Source: Pseudanabaena sp. M085S1SP2A07QC (lineage in GTDB: Bacteria > Cyanobacteriota > Cyanobacteriia > Pseudanabaenales > Pseudanabaenaceae). Taken from it: a stretch of 64,000 nucleotides of DNA. Location of the stretch: positions 16,806 through 80,805 of the forward strand of contig JADBWK010000050.1 in the NCBI GenBank assembly GCA_020404895.1, written 5' to 3'. The position numbers and the translations under genes are program-made. Below the pieces are notes generated by a model. That model was not told the DNA's origin. It saw nothing but the letters and a program-made list of their open reading frames with translations, and searched no databases. Below are positions 32,771 through 42,117 of the stretch, piece after piece (position 1 is the first letter of the stretch; each line of letters opens with the position of its first letter).

Positions 32771-33595
32771 ATGCAACAAAAGACGCTATTTCCTCCAATC
32801 ACTGGGTTTGATACACTTATCAACCCAATTGCAGTAAAAAAAGAACTTAACACGCAGTATTGGAGTATTCGCAATATCTCACAAAGTGTTGATTTATCGG
32901 CATGGCGCTCATTTCTTCGAGATCTCCCCCCAGATCCATATGTAGAGTCTCGATTTAAACGAATGTCTTGGTTGCACATACTAAAAGATGGTAATGTCCA
33001 AGATATGGGTGAATGTGCTATGGCGCAGAGTGGTAAATACAACGACGCTAGTACAATGGCAAACAAGAATCGCTACTACCAGCCTCTAGAGAAGGCTTTT
33101 CTTGATCGAACTGATGTTCAAGCATTTGTAGCTAATTGGGCAAAGATTTGGGGAATAGGTGTGGGAGAACCGATTCTGATGCAGATCACTGGCGTTCGAG
33201 GGCATGGACATATTGATCCTTTGCAAGGGCAGGGCATTCATGCTGACGGATGCACAGCGCTGAGTATTGTTTTGCTTTCTCGCGAAAACGTATGTGGAGC
33301 AACTAATTATCTTTACAATGATAAAGAAGGGACGCAGCCAATTGCCAAAGTTGTTCTGAATGCAGGAGATACCCTTCATTTATGTGACGACAAATTGTTT
33401 CACAATGTAGATAGAATTACACAGCAATTTCCACATACCCCATTTGAACGCTTTGTTATGATCATCAACAGTCGCTTTGTCGATAAGTTGCAAAATGATG
33501 AGTTACGAAAATGTTTCCCCAATGCAGTTCTTTATGGTGATAAACGTCGGGATTTGGACTTACAGCAATTGTCGATCAAACGAGCTACAAGATAA
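32771..33595 (+). CDS. 2OG-Fe(II) dioxygenase family protein (PF10014-like)
   Basis: A 274-residue protein with the 2OG-Fe dioxygenase pattern. Candidate iron ligands are HADGC (His and Asp, about 156-158) and the distal His in LFHNVDRI (about 211). A following Arg in FERFVMIINSR (about 227-237) could bind 2-oxoglutarate. The family includes amino-acid hydroxylases such as isoleucine dioxygenase. Sequence order RSFLRDLPPDPY, then RYYQPLEKAF and PILMQITGVRGHG also fits. The substrate is not predictable. It sits alone between the tandem repeats and a hairpin. Confidence 0.75.
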   Translation: MQQKTLFPPITGFDTLINPIAVKKELNTQYWSIRNISQSVDLSAWRSFLRDLPPDPYVESRFKRMSWLHILKDGNVQDMGECAMAQSGKYNDASTMANKNRYYQPLEKAFLDRTDVQAFVANWAKIWGIGVGEPILMQITGVRGHGHIDPLQGQGIHADGCTALSIVLLSRENVCGATNYLYNDKEGTQPIAKVVLNAGDTLHLCDDKLFHNVDRITQQFPHTPFERFVMIINSRFVDKLQNDELRKCFPNAVLYGDKRRDLDLQQLSIKRATR

Positions 33596-33636
33596 ATTTT
33601 GAAAGCTTTGCAAAGCAAAGCTTTCAAAATTTATCT
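33589..33636. terminator. Hairpin containing the oxygenase stop codon
   Basis: Arms AAGATAAATTTTGAAAGCTT.. and exact complement around a GCAAAGC-type centre. The TAA stop of the upstream gene lies inside the left arm (AGATAAATT). Confidence 0.65.
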
Positions 33637-33734
33637 TCGCCTGATTTTGAGTGCAAAGCAATGTAAATACAACGCTCTGTAATCTGTAAAGACTATGATT
33701 CGACGAATTCAGTTTTATAGAATAATTCTAAATT

Positions 33735-34181
33735 ATGATTACAATTCAACAACACACCGTGCAAACAATGGTGCAGCAGACCATAGCATTGCGCACCATT
33801 GGTAAAAAATTGCATAACATCACCCGTCAAGTGGAAGCAGTGTTAGTCCAATCAGCGGTAAATATAGGGTTATGTAATGTCTTTTTGCGCCACACATCAG
33901 CAAGTCTAATTATTCAAGAAAATGCTGATCCTGATGTGTTAGCAGATCTAGAAACATTTTTTGCAAAACTGATTCCCGAAGATGCGAGTCAATATCGCCA
34001 TATCTCGGAAGGAGTCGATGATATGCCATCCCATATTCGCAGTACGCTAACTAAAACATCAGAAACGATCCCGATCGCTAATGGTAAACTTGCCCTTGGC
34101 ACTTGGCAAGGAATCTTTGTCTGGGAACATCGCAATTTGGGGCATACCCGCGAAGTGCTGGTACATATTATAGGATGCTAA
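33735..34181 (+). CDS. YjbQ family protein (secondary thiamine-phosphate synthase-like)
   Basis: A 148-residue YjbQ/UPF0047 protein: LHNITRQVEAVLVQSAVNIGL, FLRHTSASLIIQENADPDVL, RHISEGVDDMPSHIRSTL and GTWQGIFVWEHR are all family signatures, with His residues that bind metal or phosphate. Members complement thiamine-phosphate synthase deficiency weakly; the real role is unclear. Its TAA is immediately followed by the ATG of the YvcK gene (no spacer), so the two are translationally coupled. Confidence 0.9.
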   Translation: MITIQQHTVQTMVQQTIALRTIGKKLHNITRQVEAVLVQSAVNIGLCNVFLRHTSASLIIQENADPDVLADLETFFAKLIPEDASQYRHISEGVDDMPSHIRSTLTKTSETIPIANGKLALGTWQGIFVWEHRNLGHTREVLVHIIGC

Positions 34182-35525
34182 ATGAAGCCCCCAAAAAAGC
34201 CATCAGCAAAACGATATCGTCCAGCCGTTACGAGAAAAAAGTGGCTGAGAGGGTTTCAGTGGTTTTTACCAGGACTATTTGTCAAGCGATGGTTACTAGT
34301 TAGCATCATCGGTATTGTCCTAATTGTTTTAGGGATTGCCATCTCCGCTAGGCTAACCCCAATCTTATTTCTATCCCGCCTGATTGGTAACTCGATCGAT
34401 ACCTTGGTTGCCATCTTGCCCCGCAATATGAGCGGACCAATCGCCTTTGCAATCGGCATCGGACTATTATGGCTGGGTCAGAAACGCGCACTCGGCTCGA
34501 TCACCCAAGTTTTGATGCCCAATCAAGACAAAGAACTATTAGAGTTGCTAGTCTCCCATCGCAAACTTAATCGTGGTCCTAAAATTGTTACCGTGGGTGG
34601 TGGTACTGGTTTATCAAATCTATTGCGTGGACTTAAGCAATATAGCGCCAATATTACTGCCATCGTCACCGTTGCTGATGATGGCGGCTCCTCTGGTCGG
34701 TTACGACGCGAGCATGGTGTATTGCCTCCAGGCGATATTCGTAATTGTCTTGCCGCCCTTGCTGATGAGGAAAAGTTAGTAACCGAACTATTTCAATATC
34801 GTTTTAAAACGGGGGAGGGGCTATCTGGACATAGTTTTGGTAATTTATTTCTTACGGCGATGAGTGAAGTGACAGGTGATCTCGAAAAGGCGATCGCTGC
34901 TAGTTCACAAGTCTTGGCTGTGCGTGGGCGTGTTTTGCCTGCAACCCTTGATCACATGGTTTTATGGGCTGAATTTGAAGATGGACGCTATGTGGAGGGA
35001 GAGTCGAATATTACTGAAGCTAAAGGCAAGATTAAACATATTGGTTGTAATCCAGATAATCCTAAGGGATTACCTCAAGCGATCGAAGATATCAACGAAG
35101 CAGATCTGATCGTAATTGGACCTGGCAGTTTATATACCAGTATTATTCCTAACCTGCTTGTACCTGAAATACTTCAAACATTAATTGATCGCAATGTGCC
35201 ATCGATCTATCTTTGTAATATCATGAGTCAGGTAGGTGAAACTGACGGTTATGCTGTATCTGACTATGTAAGAGTTTTAGATGAGATAGCAGGTGTGAGA
35301 CTATTTGATGTAGTTTTAGCCCAGAAGCATCCACCTTCTGAGCGATCGCTACAGCACTATGCCTCCTCTGGGTCACATTTTACGGTTCTAGATCGTGATA
35401 GTCTCGCTGCTGTTGGCTGTCCTGTTTTGATTGCCAATATCATGCAAGAGAAACCCAACGGAACCGTATGTCATGACTCAGAAAAACTTGCAGGTGTCTT
35501 AATGCGCTGGTACAACCGTCAGTAG
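34182..35525 (+). CDS. YvcK family protein (gluconeogenesis factor / CofD-like)
   Basis: A 447-residue YvcK/CofD-like protein. Two N-terminal membrane helices (about 36-62 and 78-96) precede the nucleotide-sugar-binding Rossmann domain, which starts [17 protein letters not shown], then [14 protein letters not shown] and [13 protein letters not shown]. Later [29 protein letters not shown] and [13 protein letters not shown] are typical. YvcK proteins bind UDP-sugars and help coordinate cell-wall synthesis and carbon metabolism. The membrane anchor is common in cyanobacteria. It is co-translated with the YjbQ gene. Confidence 0.92.
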   Translation: MKPPKKPSAKRYRPAVTRKKWLRGFQWFLPGLFVKRWLLVSIIGIVLIVLGIAISARLTPILFLSRLIGNSIDTLVAILPRNMSGPIAFAIGIGLLWLGQKRALGSITQVLMPNQDKELLELLVSHRKLNRGPKIVTVGGGTGLSNLLRGLKQYSANITAIVTVADDGGSSGRLRREHGVLPPGDIRNCLAALADEEKLVTELFQYRFKTGEGLSGHSFGNLFLTAMSEVTGDLEKAIAASSQVLAVRGRVLPATLDHMVLWAEFEDGRYVEGESNITEAKGKIKHIGCNPDNPKGLPQAIEDINEADLIVIGPGSLYTSIIPNLLVPEILQTLIDRNVPSIYLCNIMSQVGETDGYAVSDYVRVLDEIAGVRLFDVVLAQKHPPSERSLQHYASSGSHFTVLDRDSLAAVGCPVLIANIMQEKPNGTVCHDSEKLAGVLMRWYNRQ

Positions 35526-35591
35526 TTGGGTTTCAACCTAAAAATGTCAAAATGTCAGATTATTTAGAAAGTCAGTCAGATTAAGTCATCA

Positions 35592-36050
35592 GTGTTAGAG
35601 AAATACTTCATTCAACTTAACAGTGATATTTATGCTCTTGCTAAATTGCAAGCGTGGTTTCAGCAATTTCAAAATTTATTACCAAAACCAACTTGGATGC
35701 AGTGCAATCTTGTGCTGGTTGAGGTGTTTACCAATGTAGTATCTTATGCACATGAGGGACTTTCTGAAGAAACTCCTATAGATATTGAGATTGCGATCAA
35801 TGAGGTTGAATATTTGCTGGAGATGAGGATTTGGGACTTTGGTGAACCCTTTGATCTGCAAGCTGAAATTGAACGGACTGCTTTAGAAGCGCAAAAGAGC
35901 CAAGATTTTGAAAGTATTGATGATATTCCCACAGGTGGACGAGGCTTAATGCTCGCCAAGACAGTTGCTGACACTATCAGCTATGAGACTTTGCCTGACG
36001 GTCGTAATTGTTTTGTAATGACAAAAAGTTTTTCAAAGATTGTTAAATGA
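35592..36050 (+). CDS. Anti-sigma-factor-like ATP-binding protein (RsbW type)
   Basis: A 152-residue HATPase_c_2-fold protein from GTG 35592. It contains LVEVFTNVVSYAHEGLSEET (N-box E-x-x-x-N-x-x-x-Y-A-H), RIWDFGEPFDLQ (D-x-G box) and PTGGRGLMLAKTVADTISY (G-R-G-L box). These are the signs of RsbW/SpoIIAB-type serine kinases that bind and phosphorylate anti-anti-sigma factors. No STAS partner is adjacent. The stop codon lies in the arm of a terminator hairpin. Confidence 0.85.
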   Translation: MLEKYFIQLNSDIYALAKLQAWFQQFQNLLPKPTWMQCNLVLVEVFTNVVSYAHEGLSEETPIDIEIAINEVEYLLEMRIWDFGEPFDLQAEIERTALEAQKSQDFESIDDIPTGGRGLMLAKTVADTISYETLPDGRNCFVMTKSFSKIVK

Positions 36051-36091
36051 GAAGCGGCGAAAAGCGCCGCTTCTCATTTAACAATTCTTTG
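36035..36091. terminator. Hairpin containing the RsbW-like gene's stop
   Basis: Arms AAAGATTGTTAAATGAGAAG.. and complement around a GCGAAAAGCGC centre. The left arm codes for the last three residues and TGA of the upstream gene. It is shared with the convergent small membrane protein gene. Confidence 0.65.
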
Positions 36092-36093
36092 AA

Positions 36094-36288
36094 TTAACGT
36101 TTAAGCCATAGCACAAAGGCAAATAAACCAACGGGTAAAGTAATCGCATATATCGCGATCACATCCATCACATCTATGGTCAAATTATTTACCAACAAGT
36201 CCCAAGTAGGTGCAGCATATTTAATTACTGCCGACGCGATCGTTGAATAAACAAATAATCGCAAAATAAATAAAATTTGTTGCCACAT
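36094..36288 (-). CDS. Small two-helix membrane protein
   Basis: A 64-residue protein from ATG 36288, preceded by an AAGAGA ribosome-binding site. It has two hydrophobic segments: QILFILRLFVYSTIASAVIKY and MDVIAIYAITLPVGLFAFVLWL, ending in a positive KR. I do not recognise a family. A longer reading that starts near 36417 runs through a terminator hairpin and the end of the penicillin-binding protein gene and is unlikely. Function unknown. Confidence 0.6.
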   Translation of the reverse strand: MWQQILFILRLFVYSTIASAVIKYAAPTWDLLVNNLTIDVMDVIAIYAITLPVGLFAFVLWLKR

Positions 36289-36343
36289 AATCTCTTGCCA
36301 GTTAATTAAGTAATGGTGTAAAGCTCCGCCGTACACCATTACT

Positions 36344-36377
36344 AAACAAGTAGAGCAGATCTCTGCTCTACTTGTTT
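36344..36377. terminator. Hairpin after the penicillin-binding protein gene
   Basis: Perfect 16-base arms AAACAAGTAGAGCAGA and complement around TC, ending at the stop codon of the penicillin-binding protein. A smaller hairpin (TAATGGTGTA / TACACCATTA) precedes it at 36311-36341. Confidence 0.65.
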
Positions 36378-38308
36378 TAGTTTTTCTTTTTGCTGCCTTC
36401 TTTGTCTTGGATTTCACTAGGCACAGGGAACTGCTCGATCGGTTGTCCAGCTAGTGCTCTTTCCATAAACTTACGCCAAATCGGAACCACATAAACACCG
36501 CCCGTCACACCATTTGCCATCGGTGAATAATCATCATTGCCGATCCAAATTGCAACTGCTAGCTGTGGTACATAGCCCACAAACCAAGCATCGCGAAAGT
36601 CCGAAGTTGTACCTGTCTTACCTGCTACAGGTCGCCCATCACTCATTTGCGCTTCGGTTGCCGTACCGTTCGTGACCACTGACCGCAATGCATCAGTTAA
36701 GTAAGAAACAGCGATCGGATCAAGTATGAGTTCAGGCTTTGGTGTGTTATCCAGTACCAGATTGCCATTGCGATCAGTGACACGGGCAATTAATGTCGTT
36801 TTAGATTTGTAGCCACCACTGGCAAATACTGCATAAGCCCCTGCCACCTCCATTGGTGTTACATCAGCAGCACCAAGCGGTAGAGAAACAACAGGGAGAA
36901 TTGGACTGTTGATGCCCAATTTTCGACAAAGAGCTACAACATTATCATTGCCAAATTCTATCCCTAACCTAAGCGCAGGAATATTTCGAGAAACTGCGAT
37001 CGCTTGACGAATGCTCATGGCTCCTGAGAACTTATTGTCATAGTTACGAGGTATATACGGCTCATCACCATCAGGAATCGTCATTGGACTATCATCAATC
37101 GTTGAGTCAGGAGTATAGTTACCTGAAGCAAAGGCAAGATAGTACACAAAAGGTTTAAACGAAGAGCCTAACTGTCGTCTTGCCAAAACAGCTCGGTTAA
37201 ATTGATTTTTGTCAAAGTCGCCCACACCACCGACCAAAGCTTTTACAAATCCTGTGCGTGGATCAACAGCTACTAAAGACAATTGGTCGGCATAGGCTCC
37301 GCGATCAACTAAATCCTTGTGACCTTCGGCAGCAACTTCTTCCGCAATACGCTGCATCTTTAAGTCAATAGTCGTCTGGACACGCAATCCACCTTGGAGA
37401 ACGACATCACGACCAAATTTTTCTTCTAGCTCAGTCGTAACAGCCTGGGACACATAAGGAACGCGACTAGCTTCGTAAGAGATCCCCTGCTTACGAATTA
37501 TTATTTTCTGTGCCTTGGCGGCTTTGACTTCAGCTTGGGTGACCCATCCAAGCTCTAGAAGTCGATCAAGCACTAAACCCTGACGCTTCTTGGATTCACT
37601 AAAGTTGTCTACTGGATTGAATACTGAAGGCGCTTGAATCGTACCTGCTAACATAGCAGCCTCCCCAAGGGTTAAGTCAGCAGCAGATTTACCAAAATAA
37701 TTCTGAGAAGCGGTTTCAGCCCCATTCGTATTTTTTCCCCAAAATACTTGATTGAGGTACATCTCAAGGATTTGCTCCTTGGTGAATACCTGCTCAACAC
37801 GCATTGCCAAAACTGCTTCAGCGACTTTGCGATTAAGACTACGTTCGTTAGATAAAAATAAATTTTTAACTAATTGCTGCGTTAATGTCGAGCCACCTTC
37901 AACTGTTCCACCTGCGTTAAAGTTAGCTAAAATTGCGCGTCCAATACCGCTGGGATCAATACCTTTATGGGTATAGAAGTAAGCATCTTCCATCGCGAGA
38001 ACCGATCGCTTAAGGTGTGGTGAAATGCGATCAAGAGTAACAACTTCGCGGTTGACATCACCATGCAACCGCGCAATTAAGCCACCGTTAATGTCATAAA
38101 TATAAGTGGTTTCAACTGGTACATAGCCTTTAAGGACTCTGACATCGGGCAAATCTCGAAAACTGAGTGCTAAGCCAACCAGACCACCAGCTACTGCCGC
38201 ACCACCAATCATGATAATGCCCAGCAGTGTGCCACCAACAGCTTTGAGAGTGCCTTTTAAAATACTGCCTGTAAGAGACTGAGAACGCTCTACACTATTC
38301 GATGCCAC
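36377..38308 (-). CDS. Class A penicillin-binding protein (PBP1A family)
   Basis: A 643-residue bifunctional peptidoglycan synthase from GTG 38308. A short cytoplasmic tail and one membrane helix (about 22-48) are followed by the glycosyltransferase domain (VLAMEDAYFYTHKGIDPSGI with the catalytic Glu, GGSTLTQQLVKNLF, and the NQVFWGKNTNGAETASQNYFGK segment). The transpeptidase domain has the active-site SxxK in GSSFKPF, SxN in SRNIP and KTGTT near residue 553. Length and order are normal. It is downstream of hisE on the same strand, separated by a terminator. Confidence 0.95.
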   Translation of the reverse strand: MASNSVERSQSLTGSILKGTLKAVGGTLLGIIMIGGAAVAGGLVGLALSFRDLPDVRVLKGYVPVETTYIYDINGGLIARLHGDVNREVVTLDRISPHLKRSVLAMEDAYFYTHKGIDPSGIGRAILANFNAGGTVEGGSTLTQQLVKNLFLSNERSLNRKVAEAVLAMRVEQVFTKEQILEMYLNQVFWGKNTNGAETASQNYFGKSAADLTLGEAAMLAGTIQAPSVFNPVDNFSESKKRQGLVLDRLLELGWVTQAEVKAAKAQKIIIRKQGISYEASRVPYVSQAVTTELEEKFGRDVVLQGGLRVQTTIDLKMQRIAEEVAAEGHKDLVDRGAYADQLSLVAVDPRTGFVKALVGGVGDFDKNQFNRAVLARRQLGSSFKPFVYYLAFASGNYTPDSTIDDSPMTIPDGDEPYIPRNYDNKFSGAMSIRQAIAVSRNIPALRLGIEFGNDNVVALCRKLGINSPILPVVSLPLGAADVTPMEVAGAYAVFASGGYKSKTTLIARVTDRNGNLVLDNTPKPELILDPIAVSYLTDALRSVVTNGTATEAQMSDGRPVAGKTGTTSDFRDAWFVGYVPQLAVAIWIGNDDYSPMANGVTGGVYVVPIWRKFMERALAGQPIEQFPVPSEIQDKEGSKKKN

Positions 38309-38370
38309 AGCTGTCTACCCTTTGATCAATTCATAGGTAATCTTACTGCATTAATTAAGTATTGCGTACT

Positions 38371-38409
38371 AAAAACTTAAGGTTGTGACAAGCACAACCT
38401 TAAGTTTTT
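38371..38409. terminator. Terminator hairpin of hisE
   Basis: Perfect 17-base arms AAAAACTTAAGGTTGTG and complement with ACAAG loop, five bases from the hisE stop; it separates hisE from the penicillin-binding protein gene. Confidence 0.7.
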
Positions 38410-38413
38410 GCTT

Positions 38414-38692
38414 TTAGCGTCGTTGAGCAAGTTTGTCGTATACCAATTGCAGATTAACATGGTGATGTGCGATCGCTACTAACGTGTGGTAAAACAAATC
38501 AGCGACTTCTGATGCGATCGCATCAGGATCATCATCTTTACAAGCCATCACAACTTCAGCAGACTCTTCACCAATTTTCTTTAAAATTTTGTTATCGCCA
38601 CCTGCGAATAATTTACAGGTATAAGAACTTTCTTGCGGATTCTCGCGGCGATCGACAATTACTGCAAATAATTCTGAGAGTGGATCTTTCAT
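38414..38692 (-). CDS. hisE: Phosphoribosyl-ATP pyrophosphatase HisE
   Basis: A 92-residue MazG-like enzyme of histidine synthesis that hydrolyses phosphoribosyl-ATP to phosphoribosyl-AMP. It has LSELFAVIVDRRENPQESSYT and the metal site KKIGEESAEVVMACKDDD plus ASEVADLFYHTLV (ExxE and ExxD). It is a free-standing HisE, without the HisI cyclohydrolase half that many cyanobacteria fuse to it. A hisI gene is not visible in the window. Confidence 0.93.
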   Translation of the reverse strand: MKDPLSELFAVIVDRRENPQESSYTCKLFAGGDNKILKKIGEESAEVVMACKDDDPDAIASEVADLFYHTLVAIAHHHVNLQLVYDKLAQRR

Positions 38693-38717
38693 GAAATAAA
38701 AATATTTATAAAAAATA

Positions 38718-38829
38718 ATTGTGAGTCGCTAAGCGACTCACAATCCTACAGCGCTTTGCGCTGTAACAATAAAGGCACGCAGGGCGTGCCTTTATTGTTT
38801 TTAAATGTTCTGCTTTGCAGAACATTTAA
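38718..38829. repeat. Cluster of four consecutive hairpins between rplL and hisE
   Basis: ATTGTGAGTCGC-TAA-complement (38718-38744), ACAGCGCTTTGCGCTGT (38749-38765), AACAATAAAGGCACGC-AGG-complement (38765-38799) and TTAAATGTTCTGC-TTT-complement (38801-38829). Together they probably terminate the ribosomal-protein operon. Three of the four have GC-NNN-GC centres. Confidence 0.7.
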
Positions 38830-38865
38830 GCAAACTAAATGTTGCCAACAATTAGTTGCCAACAT

Positions 38866-39255
38866 TTACTTGATGGAAACCTTACCACCAGCTTCTTCGA
38901 TTTGCTTCTTAGCAGCTTCAGCATCAGCCTTAGGCATAGATTCCTTAATGGTCTTAGGAGCAGACTCAACCATGTCCTTCGCGTCTTTCAAGCCCAAGCC
39001 TGTGATTTCGCGAACGATCTTCAGAACGGCAATCTTCTTGTCAGCAGGAACTTCATCAAGTACCAAGTCAAAAGCAGTCTTTTCTTCAACTTCTTCAACC
39101 GCAGCAGCACCACCAGGAGCAGCCATCATCATGCCACCAACTGGAGCAGCAGCCGAAACGCCGAAGGTTTCTTCGATCGCTTTGACCAATTCAGAAGCTT
39201 CAAGAAGGCTCAAAGACTTTAGTTCTTCAATGATGCTATCGATTTTTGCAGACAT
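38866..39255 (-). CDS. rplL: 50S ribosomal protein L7/L12
   Basis: A 129-residue L7/L12. The N-terminal dimer domain is [25 protein letters not shown]. The Ala/Gly-rich hinge is [17 protein letters not shown]. The C-terminal factor-binding domain is [40 protein letters not shown] (motif order normal, ends VSIK). It forms the ribosome stalk that recruits translation factors. It is the last gene of the secE-rplL operon, 76 bases after rplJ. Confidence 0.97.
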   Translation of the reverse strand: MSAKIDSIIEELKSLSLLEASELVKAIEETFGVSAAAPVGGMMMAAPGGAAAVEEVEEKTAFDLVLDEVPADKKIAVLKIVREITGLGLKDAKDMVESAPKTIKESMPKADAEAAKKQIEEAGGKVSIK

Positions 39256-39331
39256 AATTTTTCTCTTTAATTAATTAGATTAGGTTAGTAATTTGTGAAC
39301 GGTAATTCGTAATTCGTAATTACCAATTCTT

Positions 39332-39859
39332 CTAAGCAGCTTCTTTCTCAGAAACAGCTTTAACAGCTCTGCCCAGAGATTGAGGAACCTCTTTGATGCC
39401 GATCGCGATTTTGGCGGTAACTGAATTGATTGCACCAGCAATTTGCGCGAACAGTACTTCCTTGGAAGGTAGATCAGCGATCGCCTGCAAGTCTTTTGCA
39501 GTCAATGCGCGACCTTCTAAGACACCGCCACGAAGTTCGGTTTTCTTAGATTCCTTTTGGAATGCTTGGTATGCCTTAACAGCGCCACCAATGTCATCTT
39601 TAACAAACAGGCAAGCTGAAGGACCAACGAGGAAACCCTCAAGAGGCTTCCATTGAGGAGTTCCAGAAATTGCTTGCTTGAGCAAAGTGTTTTTGGTAGT
39701 TCTGCACACCGTACCCGTAGGACGGAGTGAGCGACGGAGTTTAGTAATCTCTGCAACTGACAAAGTTGAGTAATCAATTACCATGACCATCTGAGTTCCT
39801 TCAAACTCTTTGGACATTTCTCCGACTAAAAATTTCTTTTGGTCTAGGGTCTTACCCAT
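39332..39859 (-). CDS. rplJ: 50S ribosomal protein L10
   Basis: A 175-residue L10, the base of the L7/L12 stalk. Signatures are KKFLVGEMSKEFEGTQMVMV, YSTLSVAEITKLRRSLRPTG, RTTKNTLLKQAI and GRALTAKDLQAIADLPSKEVL. It is preceded by a strong purine-rich ribosome-binding site (AAGGAGGTGAGAACC) and an L10-leader RNA, which points to autoregulation by L10-L12 binding. Confidence 0.97.
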   Translation of the reverse strand: MGKTLDQKKFLVGEMSKEFEGTQMVMVIDYSTLSVAEITKLRRSLRPTGTVCRTTKNTLLKQAISGTPQWKPLEGFLVGPSACLFVKDDIGGAVKAYQAFQKESKKTELRGGVLEGRALTAKDLQAIADLPSKEVLFAQIAGAINSVTAKIAIGIKEVPQSLGRAVKAVSEKEAA

Positions 39860-39948
39860 ATGGTTCTCACCTCCTTGTGTTTGAAGCTAATTAAATGGCG
39901 CGGTGCACCATTTAATTAGCTGTGTAGATCTTTAAAGTCATTAAAAAA

Positions 39949-40050
39949 GCCTCGTCTTTTCGCAGACCGAGGCAAAAAAGTATTCTTTCAAGAATCTTTT
40001 TTAAAACACCTCGGCAGGAAATTAAGCCATGAGCACCTGCTGTCTATGGA
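39949..40050 (-). promoter_or_regulatory. Ribosomal protein L10 leader with terminator-like hairpin
   Basis: On the minus strand the leader reads GACAGCAGGTGCTCATGGC, then TTAATTTCCTGCCGAGGTG, then, before rplJ, GCCTCGGTCTGCGAAAAGAC pairing with GAGGC and followed by a T-run. AGCAGG pairing with CCTGC, and the CCTGCCGAGG block, are the hallmarks of the L10 leader that binds the L10(L12) complex. The final hairpin at 39949-39973 with its T-tail is likely an attenuator. The leader lies inside the rplA-rplJ gap of about 316 bases, which has no other gene. Confidence 0.8.
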
Positions 40051-40175
40051 GATATTCAGTTGTCGAAATTTTTTTCTAGGCTTATTACAACAATTAGACT
40101 TAGCTTTTACTTCTTCTTATAGACTTTTCGCTCAAGGCGAACAGTCTACAGTTAAATGACTTTGAAAGGCTTTAA

Positions 40176-40889
40176 TTACGAATCTGCGAATTTGAGATCA
40201 CGCAGAGCTATAACATCAATTTCGATCGCAGGCCCCATAGTTGCAGATACATATAGCGAGCGCCAGTATCTGCCCTTTGCGCCAGAAGGACGATTGCGAT
40301 CAATCGTTTCTTGCAAAGCTTTTAGGTTGATCAGCAAGTCTTCAGCCGTGAAGGCTGCCTTACCAAATTGAATATGGACGATCCCTGTGCGATCAGCTCG
40401 GAATTCTAGCTTACCAGCTTTGAATTCGTTGATTGCAGAACCTAAATCAGTAGTTACCGTACCACCTTTAGGTGAAGGCATCAATCCCCTAGGACCAAGC
40501 AACTTACCAAGCTTAGCCACTTGAGGCATCATGTCAGGCGTTGAAATCAGCAAATCAAAATCCATTCTTCCCTTGCTGATTTCATCGATTAGTTCCTCAG
40601 AACCAGCGATGTCTGCGCCTGCGGCGGTTGCTTCGGCAACTTTTTCGCCACGCGCAATAACTGCTACACGAATTGTTTGCCCCGTTCCTTTCGGTAAAGT
40701 TACCGTTGTCCGCAATTGTTGATCGGCGTATTTTGGATCGATACCTAGTCTGACGTGTGCTTCTACTGACTCAGGAAACTTAGCAGTTGCGGTCACCTTA
40801 ACTAATTCCAATGCATCGATTGGTGCGTAAGGGCGGGCTTCAACTTTGCTGAGAGCTTCCTTGAGACGCTTTGAGATTTTTTTTGCCAT
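40176..40889 (-). CDS. rplA: 50S ribosomal protein L1
   Basis: A 237-residue L1, normal in length. Clear signatures are [61 protein letters not shown] and the C-terminal LRDLKFADS region. It binds 23S rRNA at the L1 stalk. In many bacteria it also represses its own operon by binding mRNA. Here it follows rplK by 100 bases in the same direction. Confidence 0.97.
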   Translation of the reverse strand: MAKKISKRLKEALSKVEARPYAPIDALELVKVTATAKFPESVEAHVRLGIDPKYADQQLRTTVTLPKGTGQTIRVAVIARGEKVAEATAAGADIAGSEELIDEISKGRMDFDLLISTPDMMPQVAKLGKLLGPRGLMPSPKGGTVTTDLGSAINEFKAGKLEFRADRTGIVHIQFGKAAFTAEDLLINLKALQETIDRNRPSGAKGRYWRSLYVSATMGPAIEIDVIALRDLKFADS

Positions 40890-40989
40890 GATTGCTCCTA
40901 CGGGGTACGAACGGAAAAATTAATTCCCTTCCCCAACTAAAAATTTTTATTTGAATTTTATAGATATTGAAAATTGACAAGCCGAGAAA

Positions 40990-41415
40990 CTAAGCGCTAA
41001 TAGTAACGCCCATGTTCTTTGCCGTACCTTCAATAATCTTCATTGCTGCATCGATATCATTTGCATTGATATCAGGCATTTTGGTCTCAGCGATTTGACG
41101 AAGTTGATCTCTGGAGATCGAACCTACTTTTTTACGGTTAGGCTCTGCTGAACCAGAGGAGATACCAGCTGCTTTTTGGATTAAAACTGATGCTGGTGGT
41201 GTTTTGAGAACGAAGGTAAAGCTTCGATCTTCATATACAGATATTTCTACAGGAATGACCATGCCTGCTTGATCAGCAGTACGGGCATTATATTCCTTAC
41301 AAAACATCATGATGTTGACACCATGCTGACCTAGAGCAGGACCAACTGGTGGAGTTGGGCTAGCCTTACCAGCATTAAGTGCCAACTTGATAATTGCCGT
41401 AACTTTCTTAGCCAT
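40990..41415 (-). CDS. rplK: 50S ribosomal protein L11
   Basis: A 141-residue L11, including [63 protein letters not shown] and [18 protein letters not shown]. It forms part of the GTPase-associated centre with L10/L12. It lies 57 bases after nusG. Confidence 0.98.
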   Translation of the reverse strand: MAKKVTAIIKLALNAGKASPTPPVGPALGQHGVNIMMFCKEYNARTADQAGMVIPVEISVYEDRSFTFVLKTPPASVLIQKAAGISSGSAEPNRKKVGSISRDQLRQIAETKMPDINANDIDAAMKIIEGTAKNMGVTISA

Positions 41416-41472
41416 TAATTTTAGCCGTTAATTTTAGCCGTTCAAGAAACTACAAACCTGAGTTTGAGTGAA

Positions 41473-42117
41473 TTAGTTTTGCTTTTGTACCTGAGTGAAC
41501 TCTAGTTCAACAGGTGTGTCTCTGCCAAAGATTGAAAGCAGGGCTTTAAGTTTGCTACGTTCTGGGCTAACTTCCACCACTTCGCCTTCAAAGTCTTTGA
41601 AAGGTCCATTAAGCACTTTGATCTTGTCGCCTTGAGCCATGTTGATTTTGAGAACTGGCTCTTGCTCGACAGTGACACGGAAAATTCTTTCAACCTCTTT
41701 TTCGGTGAGAGGACGAGGTTTAACATGTCCCCGACCGCGACCGTAGTGACGTTTTTGTTCTGTGCCGACAAAGTTAATTACATGGGGAGTGCTTTTCACA
41801 GCAAGCCATGCATCATCATCAACTTCTAACTGCCCGATTTCGTTTCTGACAGTTTTGATCTGAATCAGAACATAACCAGGGAAAATCTTTTCCTCAGAGG
41901 TTGCTCGACTGCCATCCTTTCTCAGTTTGACGGTCGCTGTCTGCGGAATTTCAATTTGCTTGATCCTATCTTCGACATCAAGGGTCTTGATGCGTTGCTC
42001 TAGGCTCGACTTAACCTTTTTTTCGCAGCCCGAAGCAATTTGAACGGCATACCAGTTAAATAGTATGTCTTCATCTTCTTGGCTACTAGATGAGTGGTCG
42101 ATATCCTCGGTAAACAT
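41473..42117 (-). CDS. nusG: Transcription termination/antitermination factor NusG
   Basis: A 214-residue NusG with an extra acidic N-terminal leader (DIDHSSSSQEDEDILFN) before the NGN domain (NWYAVQIASGCEKKVKSSLEQR to VINFVGTEQKRH). The C-terminal KOW domain has GDKIKVLNGPFKDFEGEVVE. Its ATG overlaps the secE stop (TAATG), so translation is coupled. NusG links RNA polymerase and ribosome and modulates pausing. Confidence 0.96.
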   Translation of the reverse strand: MFTEDIDHSSSSQEDEDILFNWYAVQIASGCEKKVKSSLEQRIKTLDVEDRIKQIEIPQTATVKLRKDGSRATSEEKIFPGYVLIQIKTVRNEIGQLEVDDDAWLAVKSTPHVINFVGTEQKRHYGRGRGHVKPRPLTEKEVERIFRVTVEQEPVLKINMAQGDKIKVLNGPFKDFEGEVVEVSPERSKLKALLSIFGRDTPVELEFTQVQKQN

